From Pseudomonadota bacterium (lineage in GTDB: Bacteria; Myxococcota_A; Polyangia; GCA-2747355): DNA of 63,141 bases. This document shows, one piece after another, positions 1-9,375 of the stretch (position 1 is the stretch's first letter; each line of letters starts with the position of its first letter). Below the pieces are notes generated by a model. It saw nothing but the letters and a program-made list of their open reading frames with translations, searched no databases and had not been told where the DNA came from. Location of the stretch: assembly GCA_016702545.1 (NCBI GenBank), contig JADJDT010000025.1, positions 1 through 63,141 of the forward strand, given 5' to 3'. A program made the translations under genes and the position numbers.

Positions 1-1
1 C

Positions 2-520
2 CGGGCGATCTGCTTGGTGGCCGCGTTGCTGTGTGTCGCCTGCGCTGGCTCGCTGCCGCCGCCGGTGGTGTTGCCGGCGCCGCTGCCACCCGTGGATCGC
101 GCGGCCTCGCTGGAGCGACGGCAGCAGGTGTTCGAGGCGTACCGACTGGCGGCAGTGCCTGGGCCGGGCACGCAGTGGCGGCGAGCCGACGGGCGCTTCG
201 ACCTGCTGCGCCTCGATCCCGCGGTGGACGCCTATCCGGCGAGCCGGGCGGCCGCGGCGCGGCTGCTGCGGAGCGCGCGGCAGCGCTTGACGGTTGCGAT
301 GGCGCTACTCGTCGTGGGATCGGCCACGGTGGCCGCCGCCCTCTTCAACACGGTTGGCCCCTCGGACAACCGCTGGCCCACGGGCGCGCGGGTTGGTCTC
401 GGCGCCGGCGGTGCCGCGCTGATGCTGTCGCCCTTCCTGGTGCAGTGGCTCTGGCGCCTGCCCACGGCGGAGGTGGCGCAGCGCTACAACGAGGCCTTGC
501 GCCGCGACCTCGGCCTCTAG
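2..520 (+). CDS. Lipoprotein-like hypothetical protein, 5' end cut by the window
   Basis: The reading frame is already open at base 2. TTG at 14 and GTG at 17 are the first possible starts inside the window, so the true start may lie upstream. The N-terminus is hydrophobic and ends in LLCVACAG, which looks like a lipobox with a Cys acceptor, followed by a Pro-rich linker. Two probable membrane segments lie around residues 95-115 and 130-150 (VAMALLVVGSATVAAALF and VGLGAGGAALMLSPFLV), and a short soluble tail follows. I recognise no family. It is probably an envelope protein, but the function is unknown. Confidence 0.55.
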   Translation, partial: RAICLVAALLCVACAGSLPPPVVLPAPLPPVDRAASLERRQQVFEAYRLAAVPGPGTQWRRADGRFDLLRLDPAVDAYPASRAAAARLLRSARQRLTVAMALLVVGSATVAAALFNTVGPSDNRWPTGARVGLGAGGAALMLSPFLVQWLWRLPTAEVAQRYNEALRRDLGL

Positions 521-866
521 GGCCCAGAACAAGGCGTCCCGCGGTCGGCCGGGGCTCAGGGGCGGGTGGAAGCCCCTGGTCGGGGTGGATCCCGGGCCCA
601 GACGCTCACGTGTCGGCTCATCGCCCGAAACAGGGTTGCGCCAAAGCGCGCTTGTTTTCGGTCAGGGGCACGGCGGGGGGCGCCGGGGTGGGCGCGGGGC
701 CTTGTTGTCGGGGCGGCACCACAGGCGGGATTGTCACGGGTCGCGATCCACGGTGCGCGGGGGGCGGGCGCGCCGAGCGGCACACGGGCGGCACGGGCCT
801 GTTTTGGGGCTAGTGCAGTAAGGGCTTCCGCTGCTCGGTCGGGACCTGCAGCAGGAACGGGTATTT
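521..866. other. Intergenic stretch, nothing convincing
   Basis: These 346 bases separate the first gene from the minus-strand gene that follows. Frames open here only as GC-rich, Arg/Gly-rich translations with no protein-like composition. I saw no tRNA, no clear terminator and no tandem array. Confidence 0.5.
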
Positions 867-1502
867 TCAGAGATTCTCCGTGGTCAGAATGCCGAACGCC
901 CTGGGCTCACCGTTGCCGTCGGCATCCCACGGCAAGACTACGGTTGAGGACTGCCAGGCAGTTCGCTTCAGAAGGCGGTCGGGTGGTGGACGCTCGAACA
1001 GTCGACGGTCAAGGATCACGCGACCGCCATCCGGCGACACGCGACATGCCAGGCGCTCTTGGCGCTCAGCGAAGACGCCGGACAAGAGCTGCCACAGCAG
1101 CATTCGTTGGTCGAAAGTGAGCTGCCGATCGGTGCCCTGGCCTAGGCACAACGCCTGCCGCAGCACGCTCCTATCCCGGGCCACGACCGTCAGGACGGAA
1201 TCGGCATCGCCGCAGAGTTCCACGCGCACGTTCACACGACTGCCGAACGGGTCGACGATAGCCCAAGCGTCGTCGACCCAGCTACCGTCCGCGCCGGCCG
1301 GGGACGGTCCGGGATCGGCGCCGTCTTCGTAGAAATCGGGGAAGGCGACTCTCCGTCCGCCAGCCAGAGGCACGACGAGCTCCGTGTGGGGCCAGGTGTA
1401 CGACCGCGCAAAGCTGTCGGACGGGAACAGGACGGGGGATCGCTGGGGGGTCGGGATCGCTGGTTCAGGGCACATCGCCTGACGCCGTGGGTTTTTCCCC
1501 AC
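867..1502 (-). CDS. Hypothetical protein
   Basis: The 211-codon frame has balanced, protein-like composition, including VDDAWAIVDPFGSRVNVRVEL and a DADGNGEP segment near the C-terminus that resembles a calcium-loop-like Asp/Asn cluster. I recognise no family, signal peptide or membrane segment. The first start is GTG at 1502; an ATG at 1475 (MCPEPAI) is an alternative, and neither has a strong ribosome-binding site. It is transcribed divergently from the large lipoprotein gene that starts at 1648. Confidence 0.5.
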   Translation of the reverse strand: MGKNPRRQAMCPEPAIPTPQRSPVLFPSDSFARSYTWPHTELVVPLAGGRRVAFPDFYEDGADPGPSPAGADGSWVDDAWAIVDPFGSRVNVRVELCGDADSVLTVVARDRSVLRQALCLGQGTDRQLTFDQRMLLWQLLSGVFAERQERLACRVSPDGGRVILDRRLFERPPPDRLLKRTAWQSSTVVLPWDADGNGEPRAFGILTTENL

Positions 1503-1647
1503 ACCGCCGTAGAAGATACTCCCCGAACTCGAACGGGGTGCCTCGCCTCTGGCGCGTGATTTCGAGCGGTTGGCGAGGTGGTTGGGCCGTTTCGCGCTGG
1601 ATCGGTTGTTGCTTCAACGCGAGGCCTCGGCGGAAGAGGGGGGTGGC

Positions 1648-4344
1648 ATGTCCAGAATCAGATCGAGCCTGACGTATCTTCTCACGGTCGCGGTGGCCAG
1701 CACGGCCCTCGGTTGCGGCGAGGCCAAACTGAAGGCGGGTGAGGCTAGCCCGACTCCCGTGCTCATCCCGGACGGGCCTGCGGCAGATCCCGAGGGCGCC
1801 CCGACCGCTACGTTCGTCCCGGGGCCTCCGGCCGATCCTGTGGTGCGCAGCGTCGATACGCGTGGCGGTGAGGTGGTGCTTGGCTATGTGGCGGCGGCAC
1901 CCTCGCCGAGCGATCCACCGCTGACACCGAGCGATCCACCGCTGACACCGAACGATCTACCGCCGACGCCGAACGATCCACCGCTGGCATCGAACGATCC
2001 ACCCTCGGGCCCGGGTGGGGCCGAGGCGGTCGCCCGCCAGCTCGCTCCCGGCGAGGCCCGGCTGAGCATTCCCCCGGGGGCGCTCGATCACGCCGTGCCG
2101 ATCACGGTCGAGGCCGTCACCGATGCGCTCGCCGACCCAGTGGTCGTCCCCGGGACGGTCAAAGATTTCGGACCCGACGGGCTGCGCTTCGCCAGCCCGG
2201 CCGAGCTCGTCATCGCCTATGACCGGCGCCTCCTACCGGCCGGCGTCGAGGAGGCGAACCTGCGACTGCACAAGGCCTACAGCGAGGGCTGGCGCGAGGT
2301 GCCGGGCAGCGCGGTCGACGTGGCGCAGCAGGTGGTGCGGGGACCCATCAGCGGCTTCAGCACCTATGCCGTGCGGGCGCTGACGGAGGCTGCGCCGCCG
2401 GCAGCCGCGCCTTCGCCCGCGCCAGCCGCGCCGCCGGCAGCCGAGCCCGCGCCCGCGCCGGCGCCGAACCCAGCACCCACGTCCACGCCGGCCCCGACCT
2501 ACCTGGCCTACTCCCTGCCCTCCGCGTACACGACACTCGGCGACACGATCTCTGCTTCCCCCACGACTCGGGGTGGGGCGATCACGCAATACTCCGTCTC
2601 ACCGCCGCTCCCGGCCGGGGTGAGCCTCGATCCGCGTACGGGCGTCATCAGCGGCACCACGGCGGCGCTCGCGGCCTACACCGCCTATACAGTGACGGGC
2701 AGCAATGCGGCGGGCTCGGTGTCGTTCCAGTTGGCCTTCCAGGTCGGGACAGCAGCGCCCAAGGCGGTGGAGTATTCGGCCACGGCGAACGGCAGTAAAT
2801 GCCGCGCAGACGTTGCCTCGAGGCCGAATCGCTTCGTCTGCGACACGGGCACCACGCTGCGTTTCACGCCCTTCTCGACCTTCGGGGGCGCCCCCACCGC
2901 CTATCGCGCGGCTTCGCTGCCGCCGGGCTTCAGCCTCGATGCGACGACGGGCGTCATCTCCGGGTCATCGAGCGCCGCTCTCGCCCTGACGGCCTATGCG
3001 ATCGAGGCCTCCAACGCCGCGGGAACACTGGTCGTCAGTGTCGGCTTCGAGTTCCTTCGTCCCCCAAGCTCTGGCGGCGGCGACGAGACGCCGGGCGGCG
3101 GTGGCGGCGGGTCCACGGGGGTTGCCCCGACCACCTTCCAGTACGCGGCGCAGACCGTGCTCAACGTCGGCGTTCCGATGGTGCCCCTGACACCCACGGT
3201 TCAGGGCCCGCCGATCGGCGTCTTCAAGGTGACGCCGGCACTCCCCCCGGGCCTCAGCCTCGATCCCGCGACCGGCACCATCGCCGGAACGCCGACGCGC
3301 ATGACGGCCGGGCAGTCCTATTATGTTTACGGCTACAAGGACGCCGCAGCGGGCTTGTCGCTGTCCGCCGCCGGCCTCTTCCTCGACGTCCGGGACCCTG
3401 CCGCTCCGGAGTCCCTGGCCTACGCCCTCCCGGGCTTCGTGGTGCTGGGCGACACCGTCTCGGCCACGCCGACCACGCGCGGCGGAGCCATCACCCGCTA
3501 TACCGTGGAGCCAGCCTTGCCGGCAGGAATCAGCCTGGACCCCGTCACGGGCGTGATCAGCGGCACGGCCACCGCGCTCGCAGCCTCCACGACCTACCGG
3601 ATCACCGGAACGAACGCCGCCGGCAGCCGCAGCTACGATTTCCGCCTGACCGTGGGAACTGCCGCGCCGCAGGGCCTCACCTATCGCATCGCCTCAGACA
3701 AGGCCTGCACCAGAAACAGCCTCGGGTCTCTTGGCAAGGAATTCACCTGCCGCAGCGCCACGCCCTTGCGCTTCATACCCCTCATCTCCAGTGGGCGCGC
3801 CCCGACGACCTATCGGGCCCTGACCGCGCTGCCGGCGGGCTTGAGCCTCGATTCGGTGACCGGCGTCATCTCGGGTTCTTCGCCCCTGCCCGTTCCCGGT
3901 GGCATCGTCCAGGTCGAGGGCTCGAACACGGCCGGGGCGGCGGTCGCTTCGTTCAAGCTCACGATCCTCGCCACGCTGCCGCCGCAGTACCTCAGCTACA
4001 CCAGTGCCTCGGGCGGGGCCTGCGAAGGCGACGCCTCCGGCCTCTCGTCGTCGGAATATCGGCCCTTCACCTGCCTCAAGGGCGCGGCCTTGCGCTTCGT
4101 GCCCCGCATCTCCCAAGGGAGCGCCCCGACGGCCTATCGGGCCCTGAGCGCGCTACCGGCGGGCTTCACTCTCGACCCGGTGACGGGCGTCCTCTCCGGC
4201 TCCGCGAGTCTGCCCTTCGCCGCTACCACCATCCAGATCGAGGGCTCGAACGCGGCCGGGGCGGCGTCCGTCTCGTTTAAGCTCCAGATCGTCGCCACGC
4301 TCCCGGCCCCGATCCGGGTCGCACCCACACTTCCGCTGGCTTAG
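1648..4344 (+). CDS. Large lipoprotein with ZU5-like domain and repeated putative-Ig (He_PIG-like) domains
   Basis: About 898 residues. ATG at 1648 follows a purine-rich stretch (gaagagggggg). The N-terminus is a lipoprotein signal ending STALGC. Five seven-residue repeats (SDPPLTP type) form a linker near residues 86-121. A domain around residues 130-250 starts with a SIPPGAL-type motif and ends GFSTYAV; it resembles the ZU5/autoproteolytic-like domains common in myxobacterial surface proteins. Downstream are at least six copies of the putative-Ig signature LPAGxSLDPxTGVISGT, interspersed with short modules containing paired Cys residues. This suggests an extended surface adhesin or scaffold; the ligand is unknown. 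It is the tandem paralogue of the next gene. Confidence 0.8.
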   Translation: MSRIRSSLTYLLTVAVASTALGCGEAKLKAGEASPTPVLIPDGPAADPEGAPTATFVPGPPADPVVRSVDTRGGEVVLGYVAAAPSPSDPPLTPSDPPLTPNDLPPTPNDPPLASNDPPSGPGGAEAVARQLAPGEARLSIPPGALDHAVPITVEAVTDALADPVVVPGTVKDFGPDGLRFASPAELVIAYDRRLLPAGVEEANLRLHKAYSEGWREVPGSAVDVAQQVVRGPISGFSTYAVRALTEAAPPAAAPSPAPAAPPAAEPAPAPAPNPAPTSTPAPTYLAYSLPSAYTTLGDTISASPTTRGGAITQYSVSPPLPAGVSLDPRTGVISGTTAALAAYTAYTVTGSNAAGSVSFQLAFQVGTAAPKAVEYSATANGSKCRADVASRPNRFVCDTGTTLRFTPFSTFGGAPTAYRAASLPPGFSLDATTGVISGSSSAALALTAYAIEASNAAGTLVVSVGFEFLRPPSSGGGDETPGGGGGGSTGVAPTTFQYAAQTVLNVGVPMVPLTPTVQGPPIGVFKVTPALPPGLSLDPATGTIAGTPTRMTAGQSYYVYGYKDAAAGLSLSAAGLFLDVRDPAAPESLAYALPGFVVLGDTVSATPTTRGGAITRYTVEPALPAGISLDPVTGVISGTATALAASTTYRITGTNAAGSRSYDFRLTVGTAAPQGLTYRIASDKACTRNSLGSLGKEFTCRSATPLRFIPLISSGRAPTTYRALTALPAGLSLDSVTGVISGSSPLPVPGGIVQVEGSNTAGAAVASFKLTILATLPPQYLSYTSASGGACEGDASGLSSSEYRPFTCLKGAALRFVPRISQGSAPTAYRALSALPAGFTLDPVTGVLSGSASLPFAATTIQIEGSNAAGAASVSFKLQIVATLPAPIRVAPTLPLA
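1906..2010 (+). repeat. 21-bp tandem repeat coding a Pro-rich linker
   Basis: There are five adjacent units of about 21 bp, of the type ccgagcgatccaccgctgaca, which keep the reading frame of the lipoprotein and encode SDPPLTP-like heptapeptides. The related gene downstream has only a shrunken version (near 4785-4840), so unit number differs between the paralogues. Confidence 0.9.
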
Positions 4345-4400
4345 CGAACTCCGTCACTCCGCCGACCCGGCGGACGCGCGCCCAGTCTGTTCTGCCACCG

Positions 4401-4428
4401 TTGATCGGCTCCGGACGCCTGCTAGCCT
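4401..4428 (+). promoter_or_regulatory. Putative promoter of the second repeat lipoprotein
   Basis: TTGATC at 4401-4406 and an extended -10, TGCTAGCCT at 4420-4428, are separated by 16 bases (to TAGCCT), ending 30 bases before the ATG at 4459. The same nonamer TGCTAGCCT lies at 9335-9343, about 32 bases before the kinase ATG at 9376, which supports its being a recurrent -10-type element. Confidence 0.45.
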
Positions 4429-4458
4429 GGCGTCACACTCAGATCGGAGAGACACGCC

Positions 4459-7116
4459 ATGCTGCACGCACTGCACGTCGGACCCCGGCGACCCTCGGTC
4501 GAGCGTCCTGCCGGCCGAACCCGCCGCGATGGCTTGGCCCCCTGGCTCCTTCTGACCGCCCTGGTGGGTGGCTGGCCCGCGCTGACCGGCTGCTCGGGCG
4601 GCGAGCAGCGCCCGCCCGGCGCCGCCGTCGAACCCAAGGCCAGCCCCGATGCGGTGACCCCGCAGGTGGCCGACCCGACCCCCGCGTTGGTCCCGGGACC
4701 TCCGGCCGACCCCGTGGCGAGCATCGTCGACGCGAGCGGCGGTCAGGTGGTGCTTGGCTATGCGGCGCCGCCGCCGGCAGCCAGCGATCCAGCGCTGGCA
4801 CCGGGCGATTCAGCGTCGAGCGATCCACCGCTGATCCCAGGCGGGGCCGAGGCGGATGCCCGCCAGCTCGCCCCGGGCGAGGCTCGGCTGAGCGTCCCCC
4901 CCAGCGCGCTCGACCATGCAGTGACCATCACGGTCGAGGCCGTCACCGATGCGCTCGCCGACCCGGTGGTCGTCCCCGGGACGGCCAAGGACTTCGGACC
5001 CGACGGGCTGCGTTTCGCACTACCGGCTGAGCTCGCCATCGCCTATGACCGGCGCCTCCTGCCGGCTGGCGTCGACGAGGCGCGCCTGCGACTGCACAAG
5101 GCCTACCCCGAGGGCTGGCGCGAGGTGCCGGGCAGCACGGTCGATGTGGCTCAGCAGGTGGTGCGAGGTCCCATCGGCGGCTTCAGCAGCTATGCCGTGC
5201 GGGCGCTGACGGAGGCTGCGCCGCCGGTGCAGATGCCCACTCCTGAGCCGAGCCCTGCGCCCAGACCCACGACAACCCCGACTTACCTCCTGTACCCGGG
5301 CCTGGGCTCGCTCTTCGTCGGCGCTCCGATGACACCCCTCCGCGCGACGGTGCAGGGCCCTCCGATCGGGGTCTTCAAGGTGACGCCGGCTCTCCCGGCG
5401 GGACTCAGCCTCGACCCCACCACGGGGACCATCGCGGGCACGCCGACGCGCGTCGCGGCCGCGCAGCGGTATGCTGTCGCGGGCTACACTGACGCGGCAG
5501 CGACGGCGCCGCTGGCGGTTCACTCCCTCGCTATCGCCGTCCTGGACCCCGCCGCGCCGGAGTACCTCGCCTACCACGTCCCAACGTACGTGGTGCTGGG
5601 CGACGCCCTCTCGGCCACGCCGCTGACGCGCGGCGGAGCCATCACCCGCTACACCGTGGACCCCGTCTTGCCGGCGGGCATCAGTCTCGACCCCGTCACG
5701 GGCGTGATCAGCGGCACCTCAACGGCGCTCGCTGCCTACACCGCCTATACCGTGACGGGCTCGAACGCCGCGGGGGCGCGGACCTTCCAGGTGGCCTTCC
5801 GGGTTGGGACGGCAGAACCCATCTCGGTGACCTACCGGGAGACAGGAGACGGTGCGAATTGCCAGGGTGATCTCCTCCGGTCCGATCAGAATCGCTTCGT
5901 TTGCATAACGGGCGCTGCGCTGCGTTTCGCGCCATTCTCGAGCTTCGGGCGCCCCCCAACCGCCTATCGCGCAGTCTCGCTGCCGCCGGGCTTCAGCCTC
6001 GACGCGACGACGGGCGTCATCTCCGGGTCGTCGAGCGCTGCTCTCGCCCTGACAGCCTATTCGATCGAGGCCTCCAACGCGGCGGGGACACTGGTCGTCA
6101 GTGTCGGCTTCGAGTTCCGCCGTCCCACGGTCGTTGATCCCCCTGTCTCCGGCGGCGGCCCCACGCCCACGCCCACGCCGAGCCCGACGCCCACGCCGAG
6201 CCCGACGCCCACGCCGAGCCCGACGCCCACGCCGAGCCCGACGCCCACGCCCACGCCGACCTATTTCTACTACCCAGGCCTGGGCTCGCTCTTCGTCGGT
6301 GTTTCGATGAGCCCCCTCAAGCCGACGGTGCAGGGCCCGCCGATCGGGGTCTTCAAGGTGACGCCGGCGCTCCCGGCGGGACTCAGTCTCGACGCCACCA
6401 CCGGCACCATCACGGGCACGCCGACGCGCGTGGCGGCGGCGCAGCAATATGCTGTCTCGGGCTACAAGGACGCGGCAGCGGGGTCACCGCTGGCGGTCGA
6501 CTCCCTCACGATTGCCGTCCTGGACCCCGCCGCGCCGGAGCTCCTCCTCTATCAGGTCCCGGCATACGTAGTGCTGGGCGACGCCCTGTCGGTTACGCCG
6601 CTGACGCGCGGCGGGGCCATCACCCGCTACACAGTGGACCCCGCCTTCCCGGCGGGCATCAGTCTCGACGCCGTCACGGGCGTGATCAGCGGCACGGCCA
6701 CCGCGCTGACGCCGGCCGCGACCTACTCGGTCACCGGAGCGAATGCGGCCGGTAGCCGCCGCTTCGAGATCCGCTTCGAGGTGGGAAATGCCGCGCCGCA
6801 GCACATCGCCTACAGCAGTGCGTCGGGCAGGGGCTGCTTCACCGACGGCCTTCCGTCGACGGGCAGCAACTTCACCTGCCTCAAGGACACGGCCTTGCGC
6901 TTCGAGCCAAACAGCCCCTATGGGCATGCCCCGACGGCCTACCGGGCCCTGACCGCGCTGCCGGCGGGCTTCAGCGTCGACGCGGCGACGGGCGTCATCT
7001 CCGGCTCCTCGAGCACATCGGGTGCGTTCACCGTCCAAATCGAGGGCTCGAACGCGGCCGGCACGCTGATCGTCTCGCTCACGCTCGTGGTCCGCGCCAC
7101 GCGGCCGGTGGAGTAG
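4459..7116 (+). CDS. Large lipoprotein with putative-Ig repeats, tandem paralogue
   Basis: 885 residues. ATG at 4459 lies downstream of GGAGAG. The N-terminus has an extended basic region, then a hydrophobic stretch ending LTGCSGGE, a lipobox. The domain order matches the preceding gene: Pro-rich linker, ZU5-like domain (residues about 135-255, nearly identical to the paralogue), then repeated LPAGxSLDPxTGxIxGT putative-Ig modules. A TPTPSP-repeat spacer near residues 570-600 divides two halves with almost the same module order, so the C-terminal half looks internally duplicated. Probably anchored in the outer membrane with an extended rod. Ligand unknown. Confidence 0.8.
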   Translation: MLHALHVGPRRPSVERPAGRTRRDGLAPWLLLTALVGGWPALTGCSGGEQRPPGAAVEPKASPDAVTPQVADPTPALVPGPPADPVASIVDASGGQVVLGYAAPPPAASDPALAPGDSASSDPPLIPGGAEADARQLAPGEARLSVPPSALDHAVTITVEAVTDALADPVVVPGTAKDFGPDGLRFALPAELAIAYDRRLLPAGVDEARLRLHKAYPEGWREVPGSTVDVAQQVVRGPIGGFSSYAVRALTEAAPPVQMPTPEPSPAPRPTTTPTYLLYPGLGSLFVGAPMTPLRATVQGPPIGVFKVTPALPAGLSLDPTTGTIAGTPTRVAAAQRYAVAGYTDAAATAPLAVHSLAIAVLDPAAPEYLAYHVPTYVVLGDALSATPLTRGGAITRYTVDPVLPAGISLDPVTGVISGTSTALAAYTAYTVTGSNAAGARTFQVAFRVGTAEPISVTYRETGDGANCQGDLLRSDQNRFVCITGAALRFAPFSSFGRPPTAYRAVSLPPGFSLDATTGVISGSSSAALALTAYSIEASNAAGTLVVSVGFEFRRPTVVDPPVSGGGPTPTPTPSPTPTPSPTPTPSPTPTPSPTPTPTPTYFYYPGLGSLFVGVSMSPLKPTVQGPPIGVFKVTPALPAGLSLDATTGTITGTPTRVAAAQQYAVSGYKDAAAGSPLAVDSLTIAVLDPAAPELLLYQVPAYVVLGDALSVTPLTRGGAITRYTVDPAFPAGISLDAVTGVISGTATALTPAATYSVTGANAAGSRRFEIRFEVGNAAPQHIAYSSASGRGCFTDGLPSTGSNFTCLKDTALRFEPNSPYGHAPTAYRALTALPAGFSVDAATGVISGSSSTSGAFTVQIEGSNAAGTLIVSLTLVVRATRPVE
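6163..6258 (+). repeat. 18-bp tandem repeat coding a TPTPSP linker
   Basis: Four exact 18-bp units (acgcccacgccgagcccg) between 6169 and 6240, with degenerate flanking units, encode the Thr/Pro spacer of the second lipoprotein. Exact repetition suggests recent slippage and a linker of variable length between strains. Confidence 0.9.
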
Positions 7117-7147
7117 CGCCGCGCGAAGGGCGGACGCGAGCCGTGGG

Positions 7148-7408
7148 TCAGAGCGAGGCTTCCGCGCCCGCGAGGAAGGAAAAGCCGCGCAGGGGGGCCG
7201 GCACGATGTCCGGATTGGCGACCGGGTCCATGAAGCCCTGACCCTCGAAGCCGCGCGCATCCAACACATTGAAGGCGTTGCCGAAGAGCGCCAGCCGCCG
7301 GCCCGCGACATTGTCCGACAGGCTTCCGGCGTGGCGCGCGTGCTTCTGATCCCAGAGCTGGGATAGATTCCGCGGCGACGATGAAGCGCGCACGCCACCA
7401 AACCCCAC
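7148..7408 (-). pseudogene. Remnant of a TonB-dependent receptor C-terminus
   Basis: This short frame contains RLALFGNAFNVLDARGF, followed by PDIVPAPLRGFSFLAGAEASL up to the stop. The pattern xNxFNVLDARG ... PAPLRGFxFxxGxE is typical of the last beta-strands of TonB-dependent outer-membrane receptors. Only about 65 C-terminal residues remain. The plug domain and most of the barrel are absent, and the fragment butts against the divergent gene starting at 7422. It is probably a decayed gene end left after a deletion. The family call rests on motif recognition only. Confidence 0.45.
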
Positions 7409-7421
7409 CGAGGTTTCCCCG

Positions 7422-9311
7422 ATGAGGGGCAGCGGTCCCGCCGCCAGGCGTGCGGTGCTGCGCTGGGGCTGGCTGTGGCTGCCGGCGCTTGCAGTGGCCC
7501 TCTATCTGACGATCTGGGGCCGCTTTCGCTTGGCCCCTGCGGACGGGTCGGTCGCCGGGGACGATCGGCGTGCGGCGGCGCTGCTGCCCTGGCTGCGGAT
7601 GGCCTTGCGTGACGGCGTCGTGTCGGGACCGCCCCGCGCGCTGACCGGGTCGCTGCGTCTGCCGTTGTGGGTCAGCCTCTTTCGCGAAGGGGCGCTGGTG
7701 GCCCGCGCGCGCGCGGAGCAGCCGACCTGGCCGGCGGCGGCGCGCAGCGTGCTCCGGGCGCTGGCGGCCGACGCGGCCGTGCGCGAGCTGGAGCGCGACG
7801 ACTGGGATCGCGTTCGACTCAAGCTCGATGTCGGAATCAGCGCCGGTCGGGTCGTGGCGCTGCCCACGTTGCTGCTCGCGCACTCCTTCGTGCCGGGCCT
7901 CGATGCGGTGGTGCTACAGGTCGGCCCACGCCGCGCCTACCTGCTGCCCGACGACCAGCAGCGGCTGGACCTGCTGGCCGGCTGTCAGCCGGTCTCGTTC
8001 ATGAGCGAGCTGCGCAGCGGGCTGGACGTGCAGGGGGCCTTGAACCTGCTGGCGGCCGAACTCGGCTTGACGCGCGAGGACTGGCGCGCGCTGCCGCATC
8101 GCTGGTCACGCCTGCGCGTGCGCTCGTATGTCGACGAGCCGGCCACGCGACGCGTTTGGCCGATTGTGCGCGGCCGCGTCCCCGTCGACGGTATTGATCG
8201 GCAGAGCGTGCTGAGGGCCGCCCGAGCGGCGGTGGACTACGTCGTGCGGCAGCTCGGCCCCGACGGTCGCTTTCAATATGTCTACGATCCGCTCACCGAC
8301 CGTGGCACCGGCGGCGAGGACTACAACCTGACGCGGCATGCCGGCACGAGCTGGTTCCTGGTGCTGGCCGCGCAGCGCTTCGGCGGCGCGCGCCTCGCCG
8401 CAGCGGCTGACCGAGCGCTCGACTATTTGGCCCGCGAGGGCGTCCCCGGCCCCTGTCGCGATGGTCTGGCGTGCATCGGCGAGGAGGAGGAGTCCGGGCT
8501 CGGGGCGACCAGCCTCTCGCTGGTGGCGCTGGCCGAGCACGAGCGCATCACGGGCGATCGCCGGTACGCCCGGCTCGTCGATCGCCTGACCGATGCGGTC
8601 CTGCGGGCGCAGCGTCCCAACGGCGACTTCTGCCACGTCTATCAGCCACGTCGGGGGCACTTCGATTGCGGGCCGGTGCGGCTCTACTACAGCGGTGAAG
8701 CGGCGCTGGCTTTGGCCAAGGCCGCGGCCTTGCGCCCCGAGCGCCGTGCCGTGCTGGTCGCCGCGCTGCGGCGGGCGCTCGACTACCTCGTGCACGGCCA
8801 GTACGACTACTTCTTGGGACAGTTTCTCCTCGGCGAGGACCACTGGACCTGTATCGCCGCCGAGGCGGCTTGGCCCTTCGTCCGCGCTCCCCAGCACCTC
8901 GCCTTCTGCCGCGCGTTCGCCGCCTTCGGCCAGCGGGCGCAGCTTGCGGCTGACGATCCGTCGCTCGGGGATCTGCGTGGCAGCTTCGGGGTCACGCCCT
9001 TCGTCCTGCCGCACAACGCGCCGGTGGGCAGCCGCACGGAGGCCAACGTGGCGACCGGCCTGCTGGCGCAGCGCTGGGGTCAGGAGGATCCGCTGCTGCG
9101 GCAGACGATCCTGCGGGCCCTGCGCTACCTCGTCGATCAGCAACAGCGCCCCGTGGGCGGGTACCTCTGGCCGCGGCCGGAGCTGGCGCTGGGCGGCATC
9201 AGCCAGACTCCCATGCGCAGCGAGATTCGCATCGACTACGTCCAGCATGCCGGGATGGCCCTGCTGCGTGCGGTGCCGCTGGTGCCGGTGGAACGCGTCG
9301 CCGTGGAATGA
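7422..9311 (+). CDS. Membrane-anchored alpha/alpha-toroid protein with AMMECR1-like N-terminal half
   Basis: 629 residues. One N-terminal membrane helix (WLWLPALAVALYLTIW) anchors the protein. Residues about 60-260 contain LRLPLWVSLFREGALVARA and a following helix-rich part reminiscent of the AMMECR1 fold, though the family's signature is not clear. Residues about 265-620 are a chain of helical hairpins with conserved aromatic/Gly turns (AAVDYVVRQLGPDGRF, TRHAGTSWFLVLAA, ATSLSLVALAEHERITGD, YYSGEAALALAKAA), the layout of six-hairpin glycosidase/cyclase-like toroids. The cytosolic or periplasmic substrate is unknown. The next gene, a kinase, begins 64 bases downstream. Confidence 0.6.
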   Translation: MRGSGPAARRAVLRWGWLWLPALAVALYLTIWGRFRLAPADGSVAGDDRRAAALLPWLRMALRDGVVSGPPRALTGSLRLPLWVSLFREGALVARARAEQPTWPAAARSVLRALAADAAVRELERDDWDRVRLKLDVGISAGRVVALPTLLLAHSFVPGLDAVVLQVGPRRAYLLPDDQQRLDLLAGCQPVSFMSELRSGLDVQGALNLLAAELGLTREDWRALPHRWSRLRVRSYVDEPATRRVWPIVRGRVPVDGIDRQSVLRAARAAVDYVVRQLGPDGRFQYVYDPLTDRGTGGEDYNLTRHAGTSWFLVLAAQRFGGARLAAAADRALDYLAREGVPGPCRDGLACIGEEEESGLGATSLSLVALAEHERITGDRRYARLVDRLTDAVLRAQRPNGDFCHVYQPRRGHFDCGPVRLYYSGEAALALAKAAALRPERRAVLVAALRRALDYLVHGQYDYFLGQFLLGEDHWTCIAAEAAWPFVRAPQHLAFCRAFAAFGQRAQLAADDPSLGDLRGSFGVTPFVLPHNAPVGSRTEANVATGLLAQRWGQEDPLLRQTILRALRYLVDQQQRPVGGYLWPRPELALGGISQTPMRSEIRIDYVQHAGMALLRAVPLVPVERVAVE

Positions 9312-9375
9312 AGGGTCGGAGCGGCCCGCCAGCGTGCTAGCCTCGGGCGCGGCCGGGGGCAGAGAAGGGTCTGCG

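Noticed and set aside
566..1120. Plus-strand frame of 184 codons overlapping the minus-strand gene at 867
   Set aside because: Arg/Ala/Gly-rich translation without protein-like composition; the opposite strand reads better.
2799..4280. A 493-codon frame inside the first large lipoprotein gene
   Set aside because: It is the +1 frame of the putative-Ig repeats, with Arg/His/Pro-rich shadow composition typical of GC-rich genes.
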